From Arabidopsis thaliana (taxonomy: Eukaryota; Streptophyta; Magnoliopsida; Brassicales; Brassicaceae), in NCBI RefSeq assembly GCF_000001735.4, contig NC_003075.7, positions 2,853,001 through 2,917,000 on the forward strand: a DNA stretch of 64,000 nt, read 5' to 3'. Position 1 is the stretch's first letter; each line of letters begins with the position of its first letter. Positions 43,424 to 54,175 of the stretch are shown here, in pieces. The translations under genes were made by a program, and so were the position numbers. Below the pieces are notes generated by a model. It searched no databases, was not told the DNA's origin, and saw nothing but the letters and a program-made list of their open reading frames with translations.

Positions 43424-45315
43424 ATGAGAAACTAAAGTAGGGAATCCTCTGTGGATCCTGAATATAATGTAGATGAAGCTGAGTCTTGGTCAACTAGACC
43501 AGAGAGAGAAGAACACATTTACGAAAGCTTCAGGATAGAAATAGAACGCTCGATAGCTGAAATCGCTAGAGGAAAGAGAGCGATGTCGAGTAGATATGAG
43601 TTGATTGATGAGGACATCGAAACTGAGTATGAGCCAGAGTCATGGCGCAAGGAGACAAAGCTGTTGAACAAACCTGACGAGGTTACAGTGGAGGAGTATA
43701 TCAGATTCTTTGAGCTGAACGATTTTTGGGGAATGAGCTATCCCTGCTATGAGAATTTAGCCCAGCTGGGGTTACTTGAGGACGTGCAGCATCTGTTCGT
43801 GAAGTGTCATCTGGAGACACTCATGTCTTACCCATACGCTGCCTACAAGGAGGAGACGATCAAGTTTCTCTCCACAATGCAAGTGGAGATGTATCAGGGT
43901 CTCACAGAATTTGAGCTAGACACCATGAGATTGGGATTCTTGACATTTTCAGTGGATGAGCAGCGCTATCAGTTGTCGATCAAGAAGTTGAAAGAACTGT
44001 TTGGTTTCCATAGTGGAAAGGGAACCAAGCCCAAGTTTGACAGGGAGACTTTAAGGATTTGTGGGCTACTATTGGGAACAATGTACCGCTAAACTCTGCC
44101 CGGTCCAAGAGCAACCAAATCTGGAGTCCATTGATTCGCTACTTTCAGTGCTAAGTAGCCAATGTTCTTTACTCCAGGGAGTCTACAGACATCGTGTCTA
44201 ACACAGACATGGATGTGATAGATTCCGCACTTACAAGCATTCTCCACCGTACAAAGGGAAAGAAGGTCCTGAGAGGTGATCTCAATGACGCGCCACCAGT
44301 AATGCTTCTGTTGATCCACCTGTGTGGATACAGGAAATGGGCGTTGACAAACTGCAAGAAGAAAGTGAGAGGAACACTATGCGTAGGTGGCGTTGTGACG
44401 CCGATTCTCGAAGCTTGTGGAGTACCGCTCAAGAAACAGGGGTTAGAGCCGAGAATGATAGATTTGGATCATTTACGCCGATGTGAGTTCTTGGAGCATG
44501 ACATGGTTGGCAACTTCCACAGCTACAGGTTCAAGCATTCATCGATCAGAATCGCCAACATTTTTCTCCCCTACATTGACGCTACCAGGATTCTCGAGGG
44601 CAGGAATATTGACTTCTAGCCTACGCTTGAAGATCTTTATTTCAAGGGCAGTCCGCCAACTGAGGAGATCAGTCACACGGAAGGAGCTACAATAGAAGAA
44701 GTTGATGAGACAGATGAAATAGATGAAGCGGAGTTTGACACGAGCATGTCTCATTTCAGTGAGCATGTACCTCCAGCGAGGGAAAGCAAGAGTTTGAGTG
44801 AAGCTCACAGGAACAACAACAAGTTGCAGAAGTGGTGTAAGAAACATGATAAGTTACTTGCCAAGTGCCTCAAAGCTATCAAGTTTCTGAAGGACAAGCT
44901 AAGCTGCTCCTCTACCACTACAGCTATTCCGCATGGACAGCTCCCTCAGGACATGCCCTCGAGGAGATATGATGCGCCTGAGACAAGTCGGCGCAGGCCT
45001 GAGCCTACTGAGCAAGAGATTATGCATGTCCCTGCGAGGCATTCATCATTCGAGCCTCGTGAATTTGGGAGAAAGAGGAGGACCAAACTTACTCGATCTA
45101 GCAGCAGGAACAGACGACTTCTGCAATCTCGTAGTTTACGCGACCGCGGTAGAAGAAGAGAGGTCGAGTATCCTCAAGCGGTGCTGGCCGCCACAGAGCT
45201 GATGAGATCGAGTACCCACATGCTAGAGCTGATACAGAACAGGGCGATTCTTCTATGGCCTCGGAGCAATCACATGCAACCATTGACGACCAACTTCGTT
45301 CATTCTTCGACTGAG
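43424..45315 (+). pseudogene. Athila ORF-1 of element C
   Basis: The ATG at 43424 is followed by a stop at codon 4 (TAA; element B has TAT). From 43451 the frame is open to 44092: SRYELIDEDIETEYEPESW, EEYIRFFELNDFWGMSYPCY, CHLETLMSYPYAAYKEETIK, KKLKELFGFHSGKGTKPK. It continues after shifts at 44194-44619 (NTDMDVIDSALTSILHRTKG, LLIHLCGYRKWALTN, GGVVTPILEACGVPLKKQ) and 44746-45315 (coil SEHVPPARESKSLSEAHRNN, basic tail). Longer intact runs than in B. Assigned to the ATHILA ORF-1 family from memory; no transmembrane segment is evident. Confidence 0.78.
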
Positions 45316-46527
45316 GTAAGCGCCTCACTTCTCCATTGTATTATATCATCTCTTGTGATTTGTTCTTTATTTTGTTTCTGTGATTTGATTTGTCCTGAGT
45401 ACTCTCTTCCAAGTTTAGTCACACAGTGGACTGTGTGATTTAAGTTTGGGGGAGGGCTCAGGAAGTGTGTGTTGCATTCTTATTCATTTTGATCACTCTT
45501 GTTAATCCAAGTAACTGACTCTCGTTATTAGATCAGTTAACCCGAACCCAAACATAAACTTTCTTTCAAGCCCTATATCACTTGTGAGTGTTTGTGAGGT
45601 TTTATTCCGATTTAGATTGGTAGAAAGTGTTAGGTTTGTAACGACAGAGATAGTGTCTCATGTAGTTCTACATCGCATTTTCTGGACTAGATAGGACTAG
45701 GTAAGCGCTTATACTTTGGGTTGGGATGTGTCTAAAAAAAAAAAAGGGTTGATTCATTGATAAAAAAGGTAAAAGACTCTAGGTGAAGTAAGCTAAAGAA
45801 GCAGAAAAAGTCTAATAAATGTTTTGGGATTTGTAAAGAAAAGAGTTCTTGTTAGCTAATGAAGAAGGGCAAAAGCCCTTAATTTTAAATTTTAAAAACA
45901 GGAACCCTTAGTTGTTAAAGAAATCCAAATTCGCTAGATGTATCAGTGTTGAGAAAGCTTCTCCTAGAGTTAAGAGAAAAGAAAAGAATGATTAGAAAAA
46001 TGTCTTAAAAGATTCATGAATGCAAAGAGTAGAGTTAAGTTCTTATATTGGGATTGGAGATGGGATTACCATTAGAGCTTCATTTGTTATACTCTGGGTA
46101 GATGGGATCTTATCTCTGTATGCATAGCTTCGGACTTACCTTTAGCATTCTACTAAAGCTTAATCATTTTTTAGAGATCCCCTGTTACTGAAGCCTATTC
46201 TGTAAGGGATCATCTTTGTCTCTTGACCTTTACCTTAACCAAATGAGTTCATTGATGATGCATTGCTTGATTCACGTTCTAGAACTAATGAATGTTAAAG
46301 AGATTGGTAGATTTGAAAACATGTGTAGGTAGAGCATAAGAGTCGGATTGATTGATAACAAGGCATGGCTAACGTTTTAAGTAGAATTCGATCATATCGC
46401 AGCTTAGAACTACCAACTTGAACATTGATTTCATCTAATTTATCTGGTGCTTTGGCTCTGAGTCTCCGCTTTCAAACCTCACCTCCAGCTTGTTCTTAAT
46501 TGTTTGCTTTATGGCAAGCAAATACTA
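45316..46527 (+). other. Non-coding 3' internal region of element C
   Basis: About 1.2 kb without a gene, collinear with 2400-3405 of element A (for example CCTTTAGCATTCTACTAAAGCT, positions 46140-46161). Confidence 0.7.
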
Positions 46528-46540
46528 AATTTGGGGGAGT
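46528..46540 (+). promoter_or_regulatory. Polypurine tract of element C
   Basis: AATTTGGGGGAGT directly before the LTR start TGATAAGTGTG. Confidence 0.8.
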
Positions 46541-46567
46541 TGATAAGTGTGCATTTTACATGTTTTG
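46541..46567 (+). repeat. 27-bp stub of the 3' LTR of element C
   Basis: TGATAAGTGTGCATTTTACA and TGTTTTG match the LTR start exactly, then the sequence switches to copia integrase. Confidence 0.9.
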
Positions 46568-47305
46568 GAACACTCCGAGCCATCTCCATTAGTGTTCTAT
46601 TACATCTTTCAACCACACCGTTCTGTTGTGGTGTGTAGGGTGCCGTGAGATGCCCTTGTATACCAACATCTTTGCAAAAACTATTGAAATCTTGTGATAA
46701 GAACTCTTTTCCTCTATCAGTTTTAAATGTTTTTATGGTAACTTCTAAGTCTTTTTCCACCGATTGTTTAAATTTCTTGAACCTCTCAAAGGCTTCTCCC
46801 ATTTCTTTCAATAGTATTGTCCACATATATCGAGAGTGATCATATATGAGGACAAAGACGTACTTATTTCCAGCTGTAGTACTCGGTGTTGTAGGACCAC
46901 AAAGGTCTAAGTGAATTAACTCTAGAACTTGAGTTGTTCGATATAACGTTGCTTGCGGGAATACTCTCCAAGTTTGCTTTCCGAGTAAGCACGAGATGCA
47001 TATTTCCTTTTGTATCTCGACACATGATACTCCATTAACAAGCTTTCTTTGTATCATTGACTTTATTGTATCGAAATTTATATGCCCCATTCTAGCATGC
47101 TACCTGCTACTCTCGCTTATCTTTGAAAGGTTTAGAGATGCAGCCGTATTCATCATCCTCATATGCACTTTGTAAAGCCGATCTCTTGATCTGTCTTCTT
47201 TGACGAGAAGTTTACCCTCGTAATCGTGCATTGTTAAGTGATCTCCTCTCATTCTTATGTCACACCCTGATTCTGTAGCCTGTCCCAAACTGATAATGTT
47301 ACTCT
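46568..47305 (-). pseudogene. Copia pre-integrase and integrase core
   Basis: The pre-integrase part (GDHLTMHDYEGKLLVKEDRS) is followed by a stop where Trp is expected. Then come zinc-binding ARMGHINFDTIKSM and CISCLLGKQ, and the core: HLDLCGPTTPSTTAGNKY (Asp), FKTDRGKEFLSQDFNSF (Asp), PYTPQQNGVVERCNRTLMEM (Glu). All three catalytic acids are present. The frame ends at the truncation point. Confidence 0.88.
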
Positions 47306-47973
47306 TCAAGTCATGATCATGATCCTTGCTTTACCATTGATATCAATGAACGAGATTGAGCCCTTTCCCTTAATATCAATGCATGAGTCATCACCAAATC
47401 TGACCTTTCCTGTGATAGAGCTATCAATTTTATTGAAGTATCTTCGATCCCCTATCATGTGGTTGCTATCTCCATTATCAAGGTAACAAATGTACTCATC
47501 CACTGTGTTCTTCTCATACTTGCTCGGCACGCAATTCTTTTCATTCAAGTACACTACTTCATGCATCATAAGGTCATCGGCTTCTCGGGTGTCACTGTTC
47601 TCTGTTTCTAGAGCTTCTTGCAACTTAAGTAATTAGTCAGGACAATTAGAGGCGTAGTGACCTAACTTATCACATCGATAACACGTTACTTTTGATGTAT
47701 CTCTTCCACCATTGTTAAAACGTCCTCCACAACCTCTACCTCTGTTCCGTCCTCTGCGACCTCTTCCTCTGTTGTATTCTTGATTCGATTGATAATCCTG
47801 GTTTGAGTATAGAAGCTTGCCTTGATCTTCTTGCGGTTCTTCTTCTTCTATGACTCACTCTTCATAAACTTTCAGTCGTCCTAAAATATCCTCGAACATG
47901 TTAGTGTTAAGATTGATGGAACTATGTGAATGAATTTTTTTCGAGGAAGACTCTTAAGAAATTTCTTCACTAG
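47306..47973 (-). pseudogene. Copia gag C-terminus, zinc knuckle and protease
   Basis: From right to left: LVKKFLKSLPRKKFIHIV (gag), FEDILGRLKVYEE, an RG-rich stretch, the zinc knuckle CYRCDKLGHYASNC (47645-47690), a TAA, then the protease frame with YLDNGDSNHMIGDRRYF (active site D-N-G, with Asp-Ser instead of the usual Ala-Ser) and GKVRFGDDSCIDIKGKGSI. Confidence 0.82.
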
Positions 47974-47978
47974 TTTTG
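47974..47978. repeat. Target-site duplication TTTTG (left)
   Basis: Directly before the 5' LTR of the nested element; the same TTTTG follows its 3' LTR at 50685-50689. Confidence 0.85.
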
Positions 47979-48350
47979 TGATAGACTCAGGATTCCCCTA
48001 GCTTGTATGAGAAGAAGACTGAGAGCTGGAGGGAAGAAGGCAAGAGTCTGGGAGAAGCTTCTGAAGAAGATACTCAAGAGTGGCTAGAGTGCACAAGAGA
48101 CACTGAAGGAGAAAGAGGGTTCACTTTAATATTGTTGTCTTTTAATTCAAGTGTTGCGTTTTATGTAAGGGTTTTGATACACTCTGTATTTAAAGGAGGG
48201 TTTCCCGTTTAGGGCCTCCTCAATCATTACCTACCAAAAACATTACTATTTTCTAATCTCTCTCTCTTTCCTCTCGGCCGCATCTGGCGCAATACTATCT
48301 CCCTCCTATTTCTTCTTGTTACACTCTCGAGTTAACTGTCAAGTTTATCA
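47979..48350 (+). repeat. 5' LTR of the nested gag-PR element
   Basis: Starts TGATAGACTCAGGATTCCCC, ends AAGTTTATCA. A TATA-like GTATTTAAAGG lies at 48187-48197. It differs from the 3' copy at only a few positions. Confidence 0.88.
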
Positions 48351-48363
48351 TTGGTGCTTTCAG
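48351..48363 (+). promoter_or_regulatory. Likely primer-binding site of the nested element
   Basis: TTGGTGCTTTCAG directly after the 5' LTR. It does not match the common Met or Asp tRNA sites; I have seen similar wording after LTRs of other plant gypsy elements, but the tRNA is not identified. Confidence 0.45.
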
Positions 48364-48387
48364 TTGTTAGAGTCCCCCATAAACACA

Positions 48388-49590
48388 ATGGCCGCCGGTG
48401 AAGATTCTCAGTCAGGATCACCAGAACCAAGTAACCCTCCCGCTGCAACCTTACCGCCGCTGGATAACAGAGTAGAAATGGTGGAAAAAGAGCTCCTTTA
48501 CATAAGGGAAGCTTTAACCCAGATCTTAAGGAACCAGATCTTTGGTCCACCTCGTGAAGGTCAAGGAAACTTACCAGCTGCGTTCGCTAGTCCTTCTCCT
48601 GGCCCAGCTTTCCAAGCGACACCACCTCCAAACTCCGAGCGTGGAAACAGAGAGGCTATTCTGCCTTTCCCGACTCCAGAACCTGCAAATGAGACAAGTG
48701 GAGACTCGTTTCCTACCGCCAGCGTTGGAACAACAGGGTTATTCACCGAGACAGAGGCACGAGGCTCCGGTGAGACCCCTCGAGCTACCGCTGTACAAAG
48801 GAGAAAACCTAGATGACTGGATTTTCCGCGTGGAGCAGTGTTTCTTAACTCATAACACACCAGAAGACATCAAGCTCGAAAAGGTGATATCTTGTTTGAC
48901 TGGTCCAGCTGTAACGTGGTGGAGATGTGCTAAAGAAAGAGAAGGGATTTACACATGGAAGGACTTCCAAGACAAGTTTAAAATAAGGTTCAGACCGAGC
49001 AGAGGAAGCTCAGTGGTGGATCACTTGCTGAACATTAGACAGACAAGCACTGTCGATGAGTATCGAGGCAGATTCGAAGAGCTTTTGGTGGAGTTGCCTC
49101 ATGTCCCTATTGACATAGTGGAGTCAGCGTTCTTGAATGGATTGAAGAGAAGTCTTAAAGACCAGGTGGTCAGATGTCGTCCTGTCAACTTGAATGACAT
49201 TGTGGAGATAGCAAGACTTATTGAAGCACAGGAGAGGACTAACCAAAGTTATCAAGTTAGACCCCAACAGAGACCATCGTTCTCAGCTAGCCAAACGCCA
49301 TCCGGATCCAGAGCAATGGAGAGGACGCAGTCTAAACGTCCATATGATCCCAGTAACGACCTGAACCGTGCTTCAGGAAGTGGAGAACCAAAGAACACCA
49401 ATCCCTGCAGGAACTGTGGCGATAGATGGTTCCCTGGCCATCACTGCAAGCAGCAAAGGTTGAAAAGTTTGGTAACTGCTGGTGAAGAGGACCAGGAAGA
49501 CCCACCTGAAGAAGAATATGTAGAGCAGAATGATGAAGAAGAGCAAGCTGAAGAAGAAACCTTGGCGACTCATACATTGGGATCACTATT
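48388..49590 (+). pseudogene. Gag of the nested gypsy-type element
   Basis: Starts MAAGEDSQSGSPEPSNPPAA at 48388. A frameshift near 48760-48790 moves the frame to LELPLYKGENLDDWIFRVEQ, the retrotransposon gag core, with CLTGPAVTWWRCAKEREGIY and FKIRFRPSRGSSVVDHLLNI. A zinc knuckle, CRNCGDRWFPGHHC, lies at 49409-49450, then an acidic stretch (EEDQEDPPEEEY). The arrangement is that of Ty3/gypsy elements; the exact lineage is not resolved. Confidence 0.82.
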
Positions 49591-50312
49591 TGATGTTGAA
49601 AGAGAAAGGTCTATGAAGCTCAAAGGCTATGTGGGAAGAGCTAAAGTGGTGGTGTTGGTAGATTCGGGCGCTACTAGTAACTTTATAGATGAGAGCTTGG
49701 TTCATGAAAGGGGCTGGCCGAGTACTGAGACTAGAGGGTTCTGCGTTAAAGTGGGAGGAGGTAGAGTGATTAAAGGCAGAGGCATGTGTGTTAAGGTACC
49801 TCTGGAGATTCAAGGTATCGAATCATGGAGGATTTCCTGCTCTTTGACTTGGGAGATCTAGACATAGTGTTAGGGTTTGCTTGGCTTGCTAAGTTGGGTG
49901 AAACAAGAGCGAATTGGGGAAGATTGAGACTCAGCTGGCAGATTGGGCGCACGTGGGTGACTATCCATGGAGACCCGGAGTTGTGCAGAGAACAAGTATC
50001 ATTCCGCACCATGGAAAAGGAGATCAAACATGCAGATGAAGCCTATTTGCTGGAATTGGCTACACTGTTTGAGAGTGATGAACAGCAGAAACCAAAGGAA
50101 GTGACGCCGGTTCTGCAACGTGTTCTGGATCAACACCAGACTGTTTTTTAAATGCCACAGGCCTTGCCTCCCAAGAGAAACAGGGAACATGCGATTACAT
50201 TGGAAAAAGGTACCTCACCAATCAACTTGAGACCTTATAGATACTCTTATGAACAGAAAAATGAGATAGAGAAGCTCATTAGGGAAATGCTAGCAGCTCA
50301 AATAGATACTCT
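49591..50312 (+). pseudogene. Protease and start of RT of the nested element
   Basis: VVVLVDSGATSNFIDESLV (intact DSGA) at 49650-49706. After a frameshift near 49820, DLDIVLGFAWLAKLGETRAN and WGRLRLSWQI continue to a TAA near 50149-50151. Past it, LPPKRNREHAITLEKGTSPI and YRYSYEQKNEIEKLIREMLA form the N-terminal edge of RT, which ends at about 50305. No RT catalytic motif follows. Confidence 0.82.
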
Positions 50313-50316
50313 TAGA

Positions 50317-50684
50317 AGACTCATGATTCCCCTAGCTTGTATGAGAAGAAGACTGAGAGCTGGAGGGAAGAAGGCAAGAGTCTGGGAGAAGCTTCTGAAG
50401 AAGATACTCAAGAGTGGCTAGAGTGCACAAGAGACACTGAAGGAGAAAGAGGGTTCACTTTAATATTGTTGTCTTTTAATTCAAGTGTTGCGTTTTATGT
50501 AAGGGTTTTGATACACTCTGTATTTAAAGGAGGGTTTCCCGTTTAGGGCCTCCTCAATCATTACCTACCAAAAACATTACTATTTTCTAATCTCTCTCTC
50601 TTTCCTCTCCGCCGCATCTGGCGCAATACTATCTCCCTCCTATTTCTTCTTGTTACATTCTCGAGTGAACTGTCAAGTTTATCA
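50317..50684 (+). repeat. 3' LTR of the nested gag-PR element
   Basis: AGACTCATGATTCCCC to AAGTTTATCA. The first few bases corresponding to TGAT of the 5' copy are lost at the internal deletion junction. Confidence 0.85.
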
Positions 50685-51114
50685 TTTTGATTCTTCGATT
50701 TTCTTTCTTAGTGCCGCTGATTTAGACGCAATTTCAGCTAGCTTGCCTACAAAGTCATCAATTTTTTCGGTGTCCTTCATCTTAAGGTTATTAAATTCGT
50801 TCATTAGTGTCTGTAGTCTAGCTTCTTTAATCGTTATGCACCTACGTTCCTAGCCTTGATAGCTTCCCAAGCTTTCTTTGCTACCTTGAATTCTCCAATC
50901 TACTAAGTTAGAGATTCATGTATGGATTGAACTAACAAGGCTATGGCCAAGATCTTATCTTCATCGCTTGGATCGGTTGACTCTGTTTCACTTGGAGAAC
51001 GATCTGCATCTTCATAGCCCAAGCTGTATAATTGGTTTGAGTAAGATTGGGATATTGAATCGAAGAAGACCCTCCTTCTTTTGATTTCGGTGTTGACGCA
51101 ACTATTTCACTCAT
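50685..51114 (-). pseudogene. Copia gag N-terminal part
   Basis: Minus-strand ATG at 51114: MSEIVASTPKSKEGGSSSIQ, then YPNLTQTNYTAWAMKMQIVL, typical of copia gag. After a frameshift it continues with recognisable helices down to KSAALRKKIEESK at the insertion point. The frame is in register with LVKKFLKSLP on the other side of the nested element. Confidence 0.8.
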
Positions 51115-51166
51115 CTCTCTCTCTTGATCTTACAAGTTCTCCCTATACGGTCTTAAGATCTTGTAA

Positions 51167-51178
51167 GCTCTCATACCA
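51167..51178 (-). promoter_or_regulatory. Primer-binding site of the copia element (tRNA-Met type)
   Basis: The minus strand reads TGGTATGAGAGC, one mismatch from TGGTATCAGAGC. Confidence 0.8.
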
Positions 51179-51183
51179 ATTCA

Positions 51184-51501
51184 TGTGTTTAAAGTTTGTA
51201 TGTAAGAACACAAGATCAATAAGAATGACTCTCTTATTATGCTTTAGAAACTTACACAAAACTAAAGCTTTCAAGTTCTCTCAAATCTCACAAACTCTCT
51301 TAAGGACCATGTTACAACTCAACATGTCCTTATATGTAAAAGAATCTAGTCCTAATACTATTAGAAATACATATTTAGATATCGTAAATATCTTCTAGAT
51401 TCATTAGAATTTATCTAATTTTCTAAACCATAACTCGGTTTGAACCATAACTAGGTTTCGGTTTGATTCCTCCTTAAGTCTTCTTCAAGCTAACTCCAAC
51501 A
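51184..51501 (-). repeat. 5' LTR of the copia element
   Basis: On the minus strand it begins TGTTGGAGTTAGCTTGAAG at 51501 and ends ..AAACACA at 51184, about 318 bp, with the TGTTGGAGTT start that is common in plant copia LTRs. Confidence 0.78.
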
Positions 51502-53029
51502 ACATGTCAGTTTCGAATTGATCCTTTTAATATCCTAAGAGATATATATCCGCACGTGTGTTGATTTAAATGATTGAGCTGGTGCTAGTCATGACGTATG
51601 ATGTTACAAACTCCAAATCTAGATATACATTTTTGGTAGGGGATTTTGAGCCTTAATTCCTTTTAATCCCTTTTAATTTACTTGGATAGGATATTATCCG
51701 GTTTAATTATGTTCCAATCTTGAATAACTTTAATCGATTGGGTTATTACCCGATTTAATAGTGTACGGATCCTGGATAACATTAATTCTTGAAAAAAGTT
51801 ACCATTTTCTCTAAAACAATTAATTAAAAACGAAATTAATTATTGAATTACCAAATTTAATAAATATAATATCTCTAAACTAAGCATATATGTTACTTAC
51901 CTTAAATAATTTCCTAAAACCTCTCTAACTTATTTAAAAATAAATCTATGATTTTTCACTTTGATTTGATCTTATATTTAATTTAATTTGAATTTATATA
52001 AAATACATATAGTTTAGAAAATTTTCTTTTTTTGTATATGATGCGATTCAAATTTTTTAAAATGGACATATATTATCCAATCGATGAGGAAATAATATGT
52101 GTACAATGTCCTACATTGCTTAAAAAAATGTGGCCAATAGTTTAGAGTAAAAATGACCAAAATGATTCCGAATACAATGAACAAGAAACTTGAGTTCTCA
52201 AACGTCCAAAACTAGAATTGTTCGATTTACTCTAGTTATTTATTTCAAAGAATGGAAACTCTTAAAAAGTTTCAAAATATTAAAAATTTAAACTTTATAC
52301 TACAGGTAAAATCCTAGAATTGACGGGTTTAGGTTGATAATAATACATGACGATATAGGACGGGTGAAAGCCTAGAATTAATAATCAATATATAATTATA
52401 CAATCTTAAATAATAAACAAAACAAAAAACATTAACAAAACAAATACAACTAATATTTTTTTTTAAATGCATCTCAATTATTTTATAGAAATTTTAAATA
52501 TTATAGATATTTAAGCTTTGTACTAAAGATAATATCTTAGAATTAATGGATTTTGGTCGATAACAATATGGGACGTTATACTACAGGTGAAATCTTAAGA
52601 TTAACAATCAAAATATAAGTATACAATTTTAAACACTACACAAAAAAACGAACAATATTAACAAAAACATACAACTTAAATTTCATTTTTTAAAAAACAC
52701 ATTTTGATTATTTTATAAGAAGTTTAAACATTATAAACATTTCAACTTTATACTACGGGTGAAATCCTAAAATTGACGGATTTAGGTCGATATTAATACA
52801 TACTTGTATACTACGCGTAAAATAAACAATCATGTACAATTTTTCACTCTTAAACACTAAACAAAATAAACAATATTAACAAAAGAAATACAACTTAAAT
52901 TTTTAGTTAGATTATATCGTCTCGCGGTGTACCATATATTTAAATTAAAAAACAAAATAGCATATATTTATAGAAGATTTTTTTTGAAATAATAATATAG
53001 GCCCGTGGTGTACTACGGTTAATATCTAA
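51502..53029 (+). mobile_element. AT-rich region ending in a Helitron-like 3' terminus
   Basis: No gene. The right end shows a hairpin of the CCCGTGG-TGTA-CTACGG type (53002-53018) followed about 8 bp later by CTAA (53026-53029) and a T, as expected for a Helitron 3' end inserted at A/T. The interior has three diverged 225-235-bp repeats. The left end was not found, so the extent is open. Identification is tentative. Confidence 0.4.
52280..52920. repeat. About 230-bp diverged tandem repeat, 3 units
   Basis: The phrase TTTATACTAC(A/G)GGTGAAATC(C) with AATTGACGG recurs near 52290, 52512 and 52742, each followed by TAAACA-rich A tracts and ATTTTATA. Confidence 0.7.
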
Positions 53030-54175
53030 TGTTTAGTATAATGTTTTATGTAATGAAAAGGTATGTTGTGGTACTCACAAAAGAGAAAAATTGTGGGTAT
53101 GAAACAAGAACCAAAGGAGAACTAAAAAAAGAGCATGCACATGCAATTTCAAATCTTCAATTCCCTCACATTTCATATTCACTCATCATGATTCATATGC
53201 CCCTCCATTATTCATCATGGGTCGATGATCTAACGACTCACATAAATTCCAAATGATATCTTCCCCCACAAAAAGTATTTATAAAAACAAAAACTAAATG
53301 ATATTTGGATGGTAATTAGTAGTGTCAGTCCCTTTAAAATCTTCTTTGTTTGGTCATTGAGTTTTTTTTTATGCTTCTTCTCCAAATTATGTCATCAATA
53401 AACCTTCTATCTATAAAGTTTATCAAATTATAATCATCATATACAATATAAATAGATATCACTTGGAGTTTTTCTTAGAAGAGAATGTTTTTTTCTTATC
53501 TATAATAATATCATTTTGCCTTGTGCGTACGGTTATTCGGTTTAGAATTTTCAGATTTTGGTTTGGTTCAGTTTGAGATTTTGCTCGGCCGGTTGGTTTT
53601 GTTTGGATTTACATAAAATATAAATAAATGAACCTAAATAACTAATATTATTTACCCAAAAATAAAATATAAATAACTAATTAATTTAGTGATTTAGTGA
53701 TTTTTGGTTTTCTTCGGTTCAATTTCTTAATTGGATGCAGTTCAGACTACTTTATAAAAAATAAAATAAAAATTCTTGCTAGAATTCATTTTTATTTTGG
53801 GTTGACGAATTTCGATCTATATTTTCGTTTAGGAAAGGAAATTACTTTGATTTATCTTTACCTTAAAATGTGAATATGTGACAACCAATTTGCTTTTCTT
53901 AATTCCTTTTTAACTTAAGTGACAATCAAGTAATACTTTGATTCGTTGTATTATATTATAGATGAGTAAATTAAGGTTTAGTCTTTAGAAGATTCCTCCA
54001 ATCATTTTGTAGCGATATCAAATACAATACTATTAAACACCGTCGTAATCAATAACACCCAACCACACGGAACAAGTAATCAGAACGAATAACTTTTTTT
54101 TTGTTTGACTAGCAATGTTACAATAGAGAATATTATTTCTTGAGAGAACTTTGGGAATATTACAGAGAAAAATTG
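53030..54175. other. Intergenic region upstream of the carrier gene
   Basis: AT-rich. A GGTTTGGTTCAGTTTGAG-type stretch near 53560-53600 and another near 53700 look like dispersed Brassicaceae repeats. The short frame at 53029-53256 shows no domain. A TATA-like ATATAAATAGAT lies near 53446, too far for a firm promoter call. Confidence 0.5.

Larger units (their letters stand above)
37131..46567 (+). mobile_element. Athila element C, non-autonomous deletion derivative
   Basis: LTR fragment (37131-37380), 5' LTR (37381-39145), primer site, gag, PR, a short coiled segment, a motif-rich spacer, ORF-1, 3' internal region, polypurine tract and a 27-bp stub of 3' LTR. RT, RNase H and IN are absent: after PR (about 41640) the text goes through about 350 bp to the post-IN phrase AAGTCCCATG at 42040. 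Confidence 0.85.
47979..50684 (+). mobile_element. Short LTR element carrying only gag-PR, nested in copia gag
   Basis: Two nearly identical LTRs (47979-48350 and about 50317-50684) bracket a 2.0-kb internal region with gag, zinc knuckle, protease and the first residues of RT. RT proper, RNase H, IN and any purine tract are gone; the RT frame (KLIREMLAAQI) runs within about 25 bp into the 3' LTR. TTTTG duplications on both sides mark it as a real insertion. Confidence 0.88.
46568..51501 (-). mobile_element. Ty1/copia element, 5' half (LTR, gag, PR, IN core), truncated
   Basis: Minus-strand order: LTR (51184-51501), tRNA-Met primer site (51167-51178), gag (split by a nested element), zinc knuckle, PR, pre-integrase and integrase core. 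It ends inside integrase at 46568 against the Athila LTR stub. RT, RNase H and the 3' LTR are missing from the window. Confidence 0.85.

Noticed and set aside
48003..48212. Repeated 69-residue frame at 48003 and 50337
   Set aside because: It is LTR sequence of the nested element, present twice because LTRs are repeated; not a gene.
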